A stretch of 64,000 nt of DNA from positions 1 to 64,000 of the forward strand of contig NZ_PEOG01000029.1 in the NCBI RefSeq assembly GCF_002761755.1. Direction: 5' to 3'. The position numbers and the translations under genes are program-made. Source of the DNA: Roseateles chitinivorans. Its GTDB lineage: Bacteria > Pseudomonadota > Gammaproteobacteria > Burkholderiales > Burkholderiaceae_C. The notes beneath the pieces were generated by a model. The model ran no database searches. It was not told where the DNA came from and saw nothing but the letters and a program-made list of their open reading frames with translations. Shown here in pieces: positions 33,226 through 41,776 of this stretch. Positions within the stretch are counted from its first letter, which is position 1, and each line of letters opens with the position of its first letter.

Positions 33226-36200
33226 ATGAGACAGTTCCGCACCACCGCCGTCCATCGCGGCATGGTCCAGATGCTGCTGCTGACCGCCGGCAGCGCCGCC
33301 TGGGCCCAGACCCCGCCCAAGGAACCCGAGACGCCGGCCGCGCTGGGCACCGTGGTCGTCAAGGGCCAGCGCGCCGCCTTGCAGTCGGCGCAGAAGATCA
33401 AGCAGAACGCCGAGGAGATCGTCGATTCCGTCGTGGCGGAAGAGGCGGGCAAGCTGCCCGACAAGTCCATCACCGAGGTGCTGCAGCGCATCGTCGGCGT
33501 GACCGTCGAGCGCCTGCGCTCGACCAACAACGATCCCAAGCACTTCTCGGAAGGCAGCGACGACCGCATCAACGTGCGCGGCCTCTCCTGGGGATCATCC
33601 ACGCTCAATGGCCGCGAGATGTTCTCGGCCGGCTGGCCGGGGCGCGACCTGAGCTGGAGCGCCATTCCCGCCGAACTGATGGCCGGCGTCGACGTCTACA
33701 AGAACCCGTCGGCGGAAAAGATCGAGGGCGGCGTCAGCGGACAGGTGGACCTGCGCACGGCGCTGCCGTTCGACTACGAGGGCACCAAGAGCGTCGTCTC
33801 CTTCGGCAGCAACTACGAGCAGCGGACGAAGAAGTTCTCGCCGACGCTGTCGGGGCTCTATTCGACCCGGTGGGAGAGCGATTCGGGTCGCTGGGGCGCG
33901 CTGGTCGACCTGGCGATGAACCACTCGACCTACGAGCAGCAGAAGCTGGAAGTCCAACCCTACTTCCCGCGCACCGACGTCGTGCCGGGTCGCACGGTGT
34001 GGGTCCCGGGCGCGGCGAACTGGGGGCAGAACCTCGGCGAGAGCGACCGCAAGGGCTTCTACGGCGCGCTGCAGTGGAAGAAGAACAACATGCAGTCGTC
34101 GCTGACGGCCTTCGTGTCGAAGTCGCGGGAGCAGAACACGGGCTCGAACATCTACCCGAGCTTCGGCGATCCCAACTTCAACATGTCGCCCTACAACGTG
34201 ATGGTCGACAACCCGGTGGTCGACGATCGCGGGGTGGTGGTGTCGGGCCATTACACCTACCCGCTGCGCCTGCCTCGCGACGCCAACGGCAACGTCACGA
34301 ACTTCAGCCAGGGCGGCAAGGGCGCGAATCAGTTCGCCGACGGCGGCATCATGATGGGCACCAGCCGGGCCTTCAACCAGCACCACACGAGCACCGGCGA
34401 GCTGGCCTGGAATTTCCAGTGGAACGTCAGCGACCGCTTTGCGTTGCAGAACGACCTGCAATGGGTGAAGTCCACCTTCCGCACCCGCGGCGAGGAAGTG
34501 CAGACGGCCACCTTCGTGCCCAGCATGGACATCACCACCTCCGGCAGCAAACCGGTGCAGATCGGCTTCGACGACCGGTCCCGCGCCTTCCTCGCCGACC
34601 CCGGCAACTACTTCTGGCTGTCGGCGATGCCCGGCCGCTACAAGGGCGATGCCAACCTGTATGCGTGGAAGGTCGATGGCAAGTACGTGCTGGACGACTC
34701 GATCCTCCGCGACCTGCGCTTCGGTTTCCGCACCACCTATCGGACCTCCAAGCGGGAAGCGGCCGTCTATGCGGGCGACCTGACCAGCGTGGGCTGGAAG
34801 TCGATCGCCGAACCCTGGTCGGTGCGCCAGACCAGCACGCCGGGCCAGTTGCCCAGCGCGTCGGACGACCAGGGCTGGCAGTCGCGGGCCAACTTCGCCT
34901 ACCTCAGCGATCCGCGTTATGCGGCCGCCGCGCCGGTGGAGCTGTTCAACTACGCGGCCTTCGGCGGCAACAGGCCGCCCAGCGTGGTGTTCCCGACCTA
35001 CGGCGCCCTCAAGGACTACAACACCTACAGCAAGTTGCTGGGCGACGTCCGCTACAACCAGTGCCTGGACTCGCAGGTCTGGGCGAGGGATCAGAACACG
35101 AAGAACCCGCAGAACCAGGTCAACGTTCCCACCTGCAATCCCACCGACTACAAGTACGACACGACGCTGTACTACGGGCTGAACCCGAACATGACCAGCA
35201 ACGTCTCGGAGCGCACCCATGCCGTCTACGGCAGCCTGCGCTTCGGCTTCGATGACTGGAAGATTCCGGTGGAAGGCAACCTGGGCGTGCGTGTCGTCTA
35301 CACCGGACGGTCGTCGCACGGGCACACCACCTTCGACGCGACCTACGACGACCGCACGCCACCCGACGTGCCGCGCTTCGGTCCGATCAACGAGGACCTG
35401 AACGTCAACGCGAGCCATGTCGACGTGCTGCCTTCGCTGAACCTGAAGTTCAACCTGACCGGGGACAACAAGCTGCTCGGGCGCATCGCGATGGCCCGGA
35501 GCGTGTACCGGCCGGGCTTCGACAAGCTGCAGGAGTCGGTCAAGCTCACCCAGAACATCGACACCGCCAACAACCGGGTCACCTACACCGGCGAGAACAC
35601 CGGCAACGCCAAGCTGAAGCCGCTGACCGCCGACAACTTCGACGTGGGGCTCGAGTGGTATCCGCGCAGCGGCCAGATGGTGTCGGTCACGGCCTTCTAC
35701 AAGGACGTGAAGGACGTGATCTACGACTCGACCTACACGCGCGACTACAACAGCCTGGCGGGCAACCCGCAGACCTTCCAGATCAAGGGACCGCGCAACG
35801 CGGCCCGGGCGTGGGTGCATGGCATCGAGATCAAGGCCGAGACCTACCTGGATCACTTCGACTTCCTGAAGGACAAGCTGCCCGACTGGGCCAAGGGCTT
35901 CGGTGTGTCCGCGGACTACACCTACCTGGGCAGCAGCCAGCGCTTCTATCGCGATGCCCAGGTGCAGTTCTGCCCGGCCAACGGCACGATCACCAGCGAC
36001 GCGCTCAAGGTCTACGGCTGCGACACCAACGGCCTGCCGTTCGGCGCGCTGCCGGTGCCCGGCCTGGTGAAGAACGCCGCCAACTTCGCGCTGCGTTATG
36101 ACCGCTACGGCTTCTCCGCCCGCCTGGCCTACAACTGGACCAGCCGCGTGCTCAAGAACGTCGGCGTCGACTTCAACGGCCAGAACGGCACCAGCGCCGA

Positions 36201-36441
36201 TCCGGCGCGTGCCGGCGCGAAGGACACCTGGTGGGGACTGCCGCAGTACCAGGAAGCTTTCGGGCAGTGGGACGGTGGCGTGTCGTACAACTTCACCGAG
36301 AAGTTCGGGCTGTCGCTCAGCGTGACCAACCTGAACAACGTGAAGGTCCGCCGCACCTTCCAGCAGACGCCGGGCTTCCTGGGCTCGAGCTGGAACTTCC
36401 CGGGACGCAGCTACTACCTGACGGGCCGCTACGAGCTCTGA
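33226..36441 (+). CDS. Large TonB-dependent receptor (Caulobacter/Xanthomonas carbohydrate type)
   Basis: This 1071-residue outer-membrane receptor has a signal peptide (cleavage after AAWA). A TonB-box region (ALGTVVVKGQRAALQSAQKI) leads into a plug with NAEEIVDSVVAEEAGKLPDK and SITEVLQRIVGVTVER, the motif of the TIGR01782 group linked to plant-polymer uptake. A long barrel ends with YYLTGRYEL. ATG 33226 follows agaaagaaaaa. Receptors of this group often sit beside a tryptophan-halogenase-like gene and a GntR or LacI regulator, as here. The transported substrate is probably an oligosaccharide or glycoside but cannot be told from sequence. Confidence 0.9.
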   Translation: MRQFRTTAVHRGMVQMLLLTAGSAAWAQTPPKEPETPAALGTVVVKGQRAALQSAQKIKQNAEEIVDSVVAEEAGKLPDKSITEVLQRIVGVTVERLRSTNNDPKHFSEGSDDRINVRGLSWGSSTLNGREMFSAGWPGRDLSWSAIPAELMAGVDVYKNPSAEKIEGGVSGQVDLRTALPFDYEGTKSVVSFGSNYEQRTKKFSPTLSGLYSTRWESDSGRWGALVDLAMNHSTYEQQKLEVQPYFPRTDVVPGRTVWVPGAANWGQNLGESDRKGFYGALQWKKNNMQSSLTAFVSKSREQNTGSNIYPSFGDPNFNMSPYNVMVDNPVVDDRGVVVSGHYTYPLRLPRDANGNVTNFSQGGKGANQFADGGIMMGTSRAFNQHHTSTGELAWNFQWNVSDRFALQNDLQWVKSTFRTRGEEVQTATFVPSMDITTSGSKPVQIGFDDRSRAFLADPGNYFWLSAMPGRYKGDANLYAWKVDGKYVLDDSILRDLRFGFRTTYRTSKREAAVYAGDLTSVGWKSIAEPWSVRQTSTPGQLPSASDDQGWQSRANFAYLSDPRYAAAAPVELFNYAAFGGNRPPSVVFPTYGALKDYNTYSKLLGDVRYNQCLDSQVWARDQNTKNPQNQVNVPTCNPTDYKYDTTLYYGLNPNMTSNVSERTHAVYGSLRFGFDDWKIPVEGNLGVRVVYTGRSSHGHTTFDATYDDRTPPDVPRFGPINEDLNVNASHVDVLPSLNLKFNLTGDNKLLGRIAMARSVYRPGFDKLQESVKLTQNIDTANNRVTYTGENTGNAKLKPLTADNFDVGLEWYPRSGQMVSVTAFYKDVKDVIYDSTYTRDYNSLAGNPQTFQIKGPRNAARAWVHGIEIKAETYLDHFDFLKDKLPDWAKGFGVSADYTYLGSSQRFYRDAQVQFCPANGTITSDALKVYGCDTNGLPFGALPVPGLVKNAANFALRYDRYGFSARLAYNWTSRVLKNVGVDFNGQNGTSADPARAGAKDTWWGLPQYQEAFGQWDGGVSYNFTEKFGLSLSVTNLNNVKVRRTFQQTPGFLGSSWNFPGRSYYLTGRYEL

Positions 36442-36657
36442 GGCCAGCGCGGGCGCAACCTGCCGTTCGGGGGACGGGGCTTTGTCGGCGACCTGGTGCT
36501 GCATCCGGGCCGCCCGGGCCTGAGCTAGGCACGGTGCGAGCGTGGCGGCGCCTACCGCCGGGACGGCCGCGAGCAGCGCTGGGTGCCGCTGCTCGGGCGC
36601 GCCCCCCGCTGCCAACACACGGCGGGGCTCGCCCCGCCCGCAAGGATTCGACGTCTC

Positions 36658-38469
36658 ATGCACAACGCCTCCCAGGTCGCGGTCGCCGCGGCCCTCGTCC
36701 TGCTCTCGGCCGGCGTCGTCCGGGCCCAATCCGCCGGCGCGGCCAACCTGGAACGTGTCGAAGTGGTCGGCAGGAAGACGGAGGTCTCCCAGTGGTTCCG
36801 CGCCGAGAGCCCGCATTTCATCGTGTACTCCGACACGCGTGAGGAGGACGTCGCGCCCCTGCTGGACAACCTGGAGAAGCTGGATCGGCTGCTGCGAGCC
36901 TATACCCAGCCCGCCGGGGCCTCGGTGCCACAGGCATCGAAGCTGACGCTGTACTACCACGCCAGCCCGTCCGGCCTGCGCGCGTTCCCGGGCAGCGTCC
37001 CGGTCGATGCCATCGGCCTGTACAACAGTTGCGCCGACGGCGTGCAGGGCTTCGGCGTTCATCTCGAACGCATCACGGCGCTCGACGACGAGCAGCTGGA
37101 GAAAGCGCCGCTGAACGATTCGCTGACCTACGTCTTCGAGGCCTATGCGCGGCACTTCCTCTCGCGCCATACCGACATCCGCGCCCCGGCGTGGTTCGTC
37201 GACGGTTTCGCGCAGTACTTCTCCAGCGTGCGGTTCTCGACGCAGCAGACGGCCGTCGGGCGGGTGCCGAGGGACGTCGCCGGCTACCTGAGGTTCCTCG
37301 GCTCGGGACGCAGGTACCACCTCGAATGGGAGGACGTGCTGGCGCACCGGCTGGGCAATGCACACGGCCATGGCGGCGAGGCCGGCGCGCGACTCGAATT
37401 CCAGGCGAAGTCCTGGTTGCTGACGCATTACGCGCTGTCCTCGGACGACAACCGCAAACGGCTGAGCCGCTACCTGCGACTGGTCGGTGACGGCGCGTCG
37501 CCGATCGTGGCGTTCGAACGGGCCTTCGGGATGACGATCGCGGACCTGGGGCCGCTGATGTGGCGCTACGGTCTGCGCGGTCTGCAAGTCGTGCGAGGCG
37601 CGCCTCAGTCCGTTCCCACTGCGCCGATCAGCTTCCATGCGCTGACGCGCGGTACCGGGGAGTTCATGCTGGCGGACGCCGCCCTCCGTTCCTGCCCGGA
37701 CCGGCGGGCCGGCGAGGCCTTGCTGAAGGAGGTCACCGCCCTGTCAGCCCGGTTTCCCGACGACCGGCTCGGGCAGCTCGCCTGGAGCCGGGCGCAGATC
37801 GACTGGGGAGATCCGCAGGCGGCACTCGCTCGGCTGGAGGCCGCATGGCGGGACGACGACACGGACTTCGAGGCCCGATACCTGGCGGGCAGGGCGCAGC
37901 TGAGTCTGGCCGGGCGCGCCGAAGGTGAGGCTCGGCAGGTCCATCTCCTGGCCGCGCGGCAGCACTTGCAGCGCGCGCGGGCGTTGAACCCCCGATCGGC
38001 GGAAGTCGCCCTTGCCTGGTTCAAGGCGGAAGTCGCCGCGGCGGACACGCCGGACGAGGCCGCGCTTCAGGACGTCATTGCCGTCTGGCAGACGGCGCGG
38101 GACGTGAACGCGCTGACCCGGTTCGCTGCACTGGCTTATGCGTTCACCGGCAAGGGGGACGACGCGTATGAGGCGCTGGGTTCGCTCGCGCAGAACGCGC
38201 AAGCCCCGGCCATGGCGCAATGGGCGCAGCAGTGGCAACGGCGACTCGAGACCGGCGTGATCCGCGGCGACCTCCTCGCCGAGATGCGCCGGACCGAAGT
38301 GGCGGACACGCCGGTCCAGGAATGGACCGTCAACAAGCGGCGGGTGTTGCAGAAGGTCGAACTCGGCGCCGGTCTGGAGGATGCGGGGCCTTTCCTCAAG
38401 GGCCAGCAGGACCCGCAGAATCAGGCGCCCGGCCGGAGCCCGGCCGGCGATGTGGGCGTCAGGCGATAG
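36658..38469 (+). CDS. Secreted TPR protein with a degenerate peptidase-like domain
   Basis: This 603-residue protein has a signal peptide (cleavage after VVRA-Q). Residues about 35-300 resemble gluzincin-like domains of secreted proteins, which read FRAESPHFIVYSD and then HEYAHHF plus PAWYVEGFAEYF. Here the active-site helix reads YVFEAYARHFLSR and the following part PAWFVDGFAQYFSS, so the first zinc histidine is replaced by Phe. Residues about 330-570 are TPR-like helices (LERARALNPRSAEVALAWF type, here LQRARALNPRSAEVALAWFK). It follows the TonB receptor on the same strand with 216 bp between, and probably belongs to the same uptake locus as a periplasmic accessory protein. Start ATG 36658 was selected for its signal peptide. 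Confidence 0.7.
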   Translation: MHNASQVAVAAALVLLSAGVVRAQSAGAANLERVEVVGRKTEVSQWFRAESPHFIVYSDTREEDVAPLLDNLEKLDRLLRAYTQPAGASVPQASKLTLYYHASPSGLRAFPGSVPVDAIGLYNSCADGVQGFGVHLERITALDDEQLEKAPLNDSLTYVFEAYARHFLSRHTDIRAPAWFVDGFAQYFSSVRFSTQQTAVGRVPRDVAGYLRFLGSGRRYHLEWEDVLAHRLGNAHGHGGEAGARLEFQAKSWLLTHYALSSDDNRKRLSRYLRLVGDGASPIVAFERAFGMTIADLGPLMWRYGLRGLQVVRGAPQSVPTAPISFHALTRGTGEFMLADAALRSCPDRRAGEALLKEVTALSARFPDDRLGQLAWSRAQIDWGDPQAALARLEAAWRDDDTDFEARYLAGRAQLSLAGRAEGEARQVHLLAARQHLQRARALNPRSAEVALAWFKAEVAAADTPDEAALQDVIAVWQTARDVNALTRFAALAYAFTGKGDDAYEALGSLAQNAQAPAMAQWAQQWQRRLETGVIRGDLLAEMRRTEVADTPVQEWTVNKRRVLQKVELGAGLEDAGPFLKGQQDPQNQAPGRSPAGDVGVRR

Positions 38470-39478
38470 CGGCCAGCGCGTCGTCGATGCGCGCCAGTTC
38501 CTCGTCCGACAGCGGCTCTGCCGCGGCGGCCTCCACGGCGTCGACGATCTGTGCTTCGCGGCTGGCGCCGATCAGCACCGAGGTGACCGCCGGCTGGCGC
38601 AGCACCCAGGTCAGCGCCATTCGTGCGAGCGATTGGCCGCGGTCGCGGGCGATCGCGTCCAGCCGGTGCAGCAGCGCCAGCCGTTCCTCGGTGATGTCGG
38701 TCGGCTTCAGGAAAGCGCCGCGGGAGGCGCGGGAATCCGCGGGCACCGTGCCGCTCAGGTAGCGGTCGCTCAGCAGCCCTTGCGCCAGCGGAGAGAAGGG
38801 GATGCAGCCAATGCCTTCCTGTTGCAGCGTCGCGAGCAGACCGCTCGTTTCCGCCTTGCGGTCCAGCATGTTGTAGCGCGGCTGATGGATCACGCAGGGG
38901 GTGCCGTTGCGGCGGAGCAGCGCGGCGATGCTGCGTGTCAATTCGGGCGGGTAGTTGGACACGCCGACATAGAGCGCGCGGCCGCTCGTCACCGCATGCG
39001 ACAGCGCGGCTGCCGTCTCCTCCAGCGGCGTGTGGGGGTCGGGCCGATGGTGGTAATAGATGTCCACGTAGTCCAGCCCCATCCGCTTCAGGCTCTGGTC
39101 CAGGCTGGCCAGCAGGTACTTGCGCGAGCCGCCGTCCCCGTACGGCCCGGGTCCCATCACATAGCCGGCCTTGGTGGAGATCACCAGCTCGTCGCGATAG
39201 GGCGCGAAATCGCTGCGCAGCAGGCGGCCGAGCGTCTCTTCGGCCGATCCCGGCGGCGGGCCGTAGTTGTTGGCGAGGTCGAAATGGACGATCCCGCGAT
39301 CGAAGGCGCAGCGCAGCAGCGCCCGCGCATTCTCGATGCGGTCCACGCCGCCGAAGTTGTGCCACAGGCCCAGCGAGACCGCCGGCAGCTGCAGGCCGCT
39401 CACGCCACTGCGGCGGAACGGCTGGGTGGTGTAGCGGTCATCCGCGGCGACATAGGGGGTGAAAGGGCTGTCGGTCAT
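38459..39478 (-). CDS. Aldo-keto reductase (YghZ/Gpr-like)
   Basis: This 339-residue NADPH-dependent (beta/alpha)8-barrel oxidoreductase has the catalytic tetrad region present: HFDLANNYGPPPGSAEE (Asp and Tyr), VISTKAGYVMGPGPYG (Lys) and YYHHRPDPHTPLEE (His). The cofactor part ends with IGASREAQIVDAV. The YxMxxGPYGxGGSRKYLLASLD pattern and the length point to the L-glyceraldehyde-3-phosphate reductase branch (E. coli YghZ). It reduces small aldehydes and may detoxify methylglyoxal. It is convergent with the TPR protein, the two stops overlapping by 11 bp. Confidence 0.88.
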   Translation of the reverse strand: MTDSPFTPYVAADDRYTTQPFRRSGVSGLQLPAVSLGLWHNFGGVDRIENARALLRCAFDRGIVHFDLANNYGPPPGSAEETLGRLLRSDFAPYRDELVISTKAGYVMGPGPYGDGGSRKYLLASLDQSLKRMGLDYVDIYYHHRPDPHTPLEETAAALSHAVTSGRALYVGVSNYPPELTRSIAALLRRNGTPCVIHQPRYNMLDRKAETSGLLATLQQEGIGCIPFSPLAQGLLSDRYLSGTVPADSRASRGAFLKPTDITEERLALLHRLDAIARDRGQSLARMALTWVLRQPAVTSVLIGASREAQIVDAVEAAAAEPLSDEELARIDDALAAIA

Positions 39479-39694
39479 CGATGGGCGCTTGAGAGGGGGA
39501 GTGAAGGCCGGAGCAGGGCGTCGGAAGTGAAATTCTGTCGCAACATCGCGACGCGATGTCATCGCGTCCCGCCGAGCCGCTCTTGTACGCAATCGCCGCA
39601 CAGCAGCTTGGGCCGTTCACCGCTTCAAAAGAGGCCGGTGGCCGCCCAGAATGCGTCCCGGAACTCACGTCCCTGTGGGCACGAAGGACAAGCT

Positions 39695-40126
39695 TTGCTG
39701 AGACGAATCCTCTACATCAGCTGCGCCGCTGAAGGCACCACTGAACAGGCGCTGCGGCAGATCATCGCGACGGCACAGCTGAAGAACCGCCGTCGCGACC
39801 TGTCGGGCGTACTCGCGGTCGGGAAGGGCCTGTTCGCGCAGGTGCTCGAAGGATCTCAGGCCGACGTCGGTGAAACGCTGGCACGCATCTGCGGCGACAG
39901 CAGGCATGGCGACATCCGGCTGGTGCTGGACGTCCCCACGAGGACTCGGATCTTCGACCGTTGGAGCATGGCGCTGCTCGTCGAGGAAGCCGCGGGCGAG
40001 CTCGCCCATGCCGTGCGTGACGATCGGCGCGAAGCGACCGACCTGATCGATCATCTGCGTGACCTGCTGGCCCGCGACCCGCTGTACTGGTCGTCCGGCC
40101 TGAGGACGCTGGCGCTCGCGGCCTGA
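39695..40126 (+). CDS. BLUF-domain blue-light sensor
   Basis: This 143-residue single-domain photoreceptor binds FAD. Landmark residues are present: Tyr7 (ILYIS), Asn31 (LKNRRRDLSGVL), Gln49 (FAQVLEG) and RHGDIRLVL, with DRWSMAL carrying the Trp/Met pair. These are the residues that rewire hydrogen bonds to flavin on blue light. No ATG is suitable, so TTG 39695 is used, 6 bases after gaagga. There is no fused output domain, so it probably acts by binding a partner protein. It is divergent from the aldo-keto reductase and is followed by a GFA-protein gene. Confidence 0.87.
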   Translation: MLRRILYISCAAEGTTEQALRQIIATAQLKNRRRDLSGVLAVGKGLFAQVLEGSQADVGETLARICGDSRHGDIRLVLDVPTRTRIFDRWSMALLVEEAAGELAHAVRDDRREATDLIDHLRDLLARDPLYWSSGLRTLALAA

Positions 40127-40193
40127 CGTTGCGCATCGCCGGCCCCGGCGCGCGGATTGCTCCTCACCGTCGCCGCTTTCCGGAGCCACGACC

Positions 40194-40685
40194 ATGCAGC
40201 CAACGACCGCCGAGTCCTCCCCCTCGTCCGCCACGAGCCCGTCCGCCTCGCCGCTGACGGGCCATTGCCTCTGTGGCGCCGTCACGATCACCGTGGCGGG
40301 ACACCACGACCCGCGCGTCGGCGCTTGCCATTGCCGGATGTGCCAGCGATGGACCGGCGGTCTGTTCCTGTGCTTCACCGCCGATGTCTCTGCCGTCACC
40401 GTCACCGGCGAGGTCACGCGCTACCGCTCGTCCTCCTTCGCCGAGCGCGCCTTCTGCGCGCGTTGCGGCTCGCACCTGTGGTTCAACGACGTCGACGACA
40501 ACGGCCAGCCCAAGTGCTACGAACTCATGCCGGGTCTCTTCGACGCGGCTCGCGCCTGGCCGCTCCGTTCCGAGATCTACGTCGATCGGGCGATGGCCTC
40601 GGTGCCGCTCGCGGGCGAGCATCGCCGCAAGACCCGCGCGGAGTACGAGGCCGACAATCCGTTCATCGAAGGCGACATCGAGTAG
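40194..40685 (+). CDS. GFA-family protein (glutathione-dependent formaldehyde-activating-like)
   Basis: This 163-residue zinc protein, after a Ser/Thr/Pro-rich start, has zinc ligands in GHCLCGAV (about 23-30), GACHCRMCQRW (about 43-53) and FCARCGSHLWF (about 86-96), the standard three-cluster Mss4-like fold. The family contains Gfa, which adds formaldehyde to glutathione, but most members with this general pattern have unknown substrates. The gene stands alone, 67 bp downstream of the BLUF gene. Confidence 0.85.
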   Translation: MQPTTAESSPSSATSPSASPLTGHCLCGAVTITVAGHHDPRVGACHCRMCQRWTGGLFLCFTADVSAVTVTGEVTRYRSSSFAERAFCARCGSHLWFNDVDDNGQPKCYELMPGLFDAARAWPLRSEIYVDRAMASVPLAGEHRRKTRAEYEADNPFIEGDIE

Positions 40686-40856
40686 CGCGCTGGAGCGTCC
40701 GATCAAGGCGTGACCGTTGCAGCGCGGCGCGAATCGCGGACCGCTTCGCGCGGGTCGCCGGACCCTTCCGGGTTTTCCCTCAGTCATCCTAGGGGGGCGC
40801 TCCGCCGCTGCATACAAGGCGCCTCGCCGGTGTGCTTCCTAGACTGCGCCTCGCCC

Positions 40857-40871
40857 GATGCATGTTGCATC
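40857..40871. promoter_or_regulatory. Inverted repeat upstream of the PETase-like gene
   Basis: GATGCA-TGT-TGCATC is a perfect 6-bp inverted repeat ending 27 bp before ATG 40899. It could be a regulator half-site pair or form an mRNA hairpin in the leader. Confidence 0.4.
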
Positions 40872-40898
40872 GCGGGCGCATCTACTCAGGGAGACACC

Positions 40899-41753
40899 AT
40901 GACCCAGTCAGCTTCGTTGCGACGCGCCTTGCGCGCCCTGGTCCTGTGCGGCACCTTCGCGGCCGCCAGCGCCTCGGCCCAGATCGGTCCGGACCCCACC
41001 TCTTCCAGCCTCAACGCCACCTCCGGACCGTTCGCGGTCTCCACCAGCAACGTGGTGCTCGCCCGCGGCTTCGGCGGCGGCACGATCTACTACCCCACCA
41101 CGACCGGGCGCTACGGCGTGGTGGCCATCAGCCCCGGCTTCACCGCCACCGAGTCCAGCGTCGCCTGGCTCGGCCGCCGCCTGGCCACGCACGGCCTGGT
41201 GGTCATCACCATCAACACCAACAGCACGCTCGACCAGCCCGCCAGCCGCGCCACGCAGCTGATGGCCGCGCTCAACCACGTCGTCAACAGCGCGAGCAGC
41301 ACCGTGCGCAGCCGCGTGGACAGCACGCGCCTGGCGGTCGCGGGACATTCGATGGGTGGCGGCGGCGCCCTGATCGCCGCGGAGAACAACCCGACGCTCA
41401 AGGCCGCGCTGCCGCTGACGCCGTGGAACCTCAGCAGCAGCTTCACGCAGGTGCAGGTGCCGACACTGATCGTCGGCGCGGACGGCGACTCGGTCGCCTC
41501 GGTCGCCGTGCATGCGAGGCCGTTCTACGCGAGCCTGCCCGCCACGACCTTCAAGGCCTATGCGGAGCTCAACGGTGCGAGCCACTTCACGCCCAACAGC
41601 ACCAACACGCCGATCGGCCGCTACGGGACCGCGTGGATGAAGCGCTTCGTCGACGCGGACAGCCGCTATTCCCCCTTCCTCTGCGGCGCGCCGCACGAGG
41701 CGTACGCCACCGCGCTGGTGTTCGATCGCTACAACCAGAACTGCCCGTACTGA
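40899..41753 (+). CDS. PETase-like secreted polyester hydrolase (cutinase/dienelactone-hydrolase fold)
   Basis: This 284-residue enzyme has a signal peptide (cleavage after ASASA-Q). The mature sequence follows Ideonella sakaiensis PETase closely: [53 protein letters not shown] and [13 protein letters not shown]. The triad is Ser151 (GHSMGGGG), Asp197 (DGDSVAS) and His229 (GASHFTP), offset by 8-9 from IsPETase Ser160, Asp206 and His237. Trp176 matches the wobbling Trp185. His150 and Phe230 replace IsPETase Trp159 and Ser238, as in cutinases. The second disulfide pair of IsPETase is lacking; only the C-terminal pair (FLC...NQNC) is present. It should cleave ester bonds of aliphatic and perhaps aromatic polyesters outside the cell. 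A foldase-like gene follows by 23 bp. Confidence 0.93.
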   Translation: MTQSASLRRALRALVLCGTFAAASASAQIGPDPTSSSLNATSGPFAVSTSNVVLARGFGGGTIYYPTTTGRYGVVAISPGFTATESSVAWLGRRLATHGLVVITINTNSTLDQPASRATQLMAALNHVVNSASSTVRSRVDSTRLAVAGHSMGGGGALIAAENNPTLKAALPLTPWNLSSSFTQVQVPTLIVGADGDSVASVAVHARPFYASLPATTFKAYAELNGASHFTPNSTNTPIGRYGTAWMKRFVDADSRYSPFLCGAPHEAYATALVFDRYNQNCPY

Positions 41754-41776
41754 GCCCGCAGCCGCAGGAGGACGCC

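Noticed and set aside
33595..37638. Very long open frame of 1347 codons on the minus strand
   Set aside because: It lies antisense to the TonB receptor and TPR protein, which have signal peptides and family motifs. Long antisense frames are common at 70% GC.
40710..40898. Upstream extension of the PETase-like gene
   Set aside because: ATG 40899 gives a standard signal peptide; the extension is Arg/Ser-rich and unlike any homologue.
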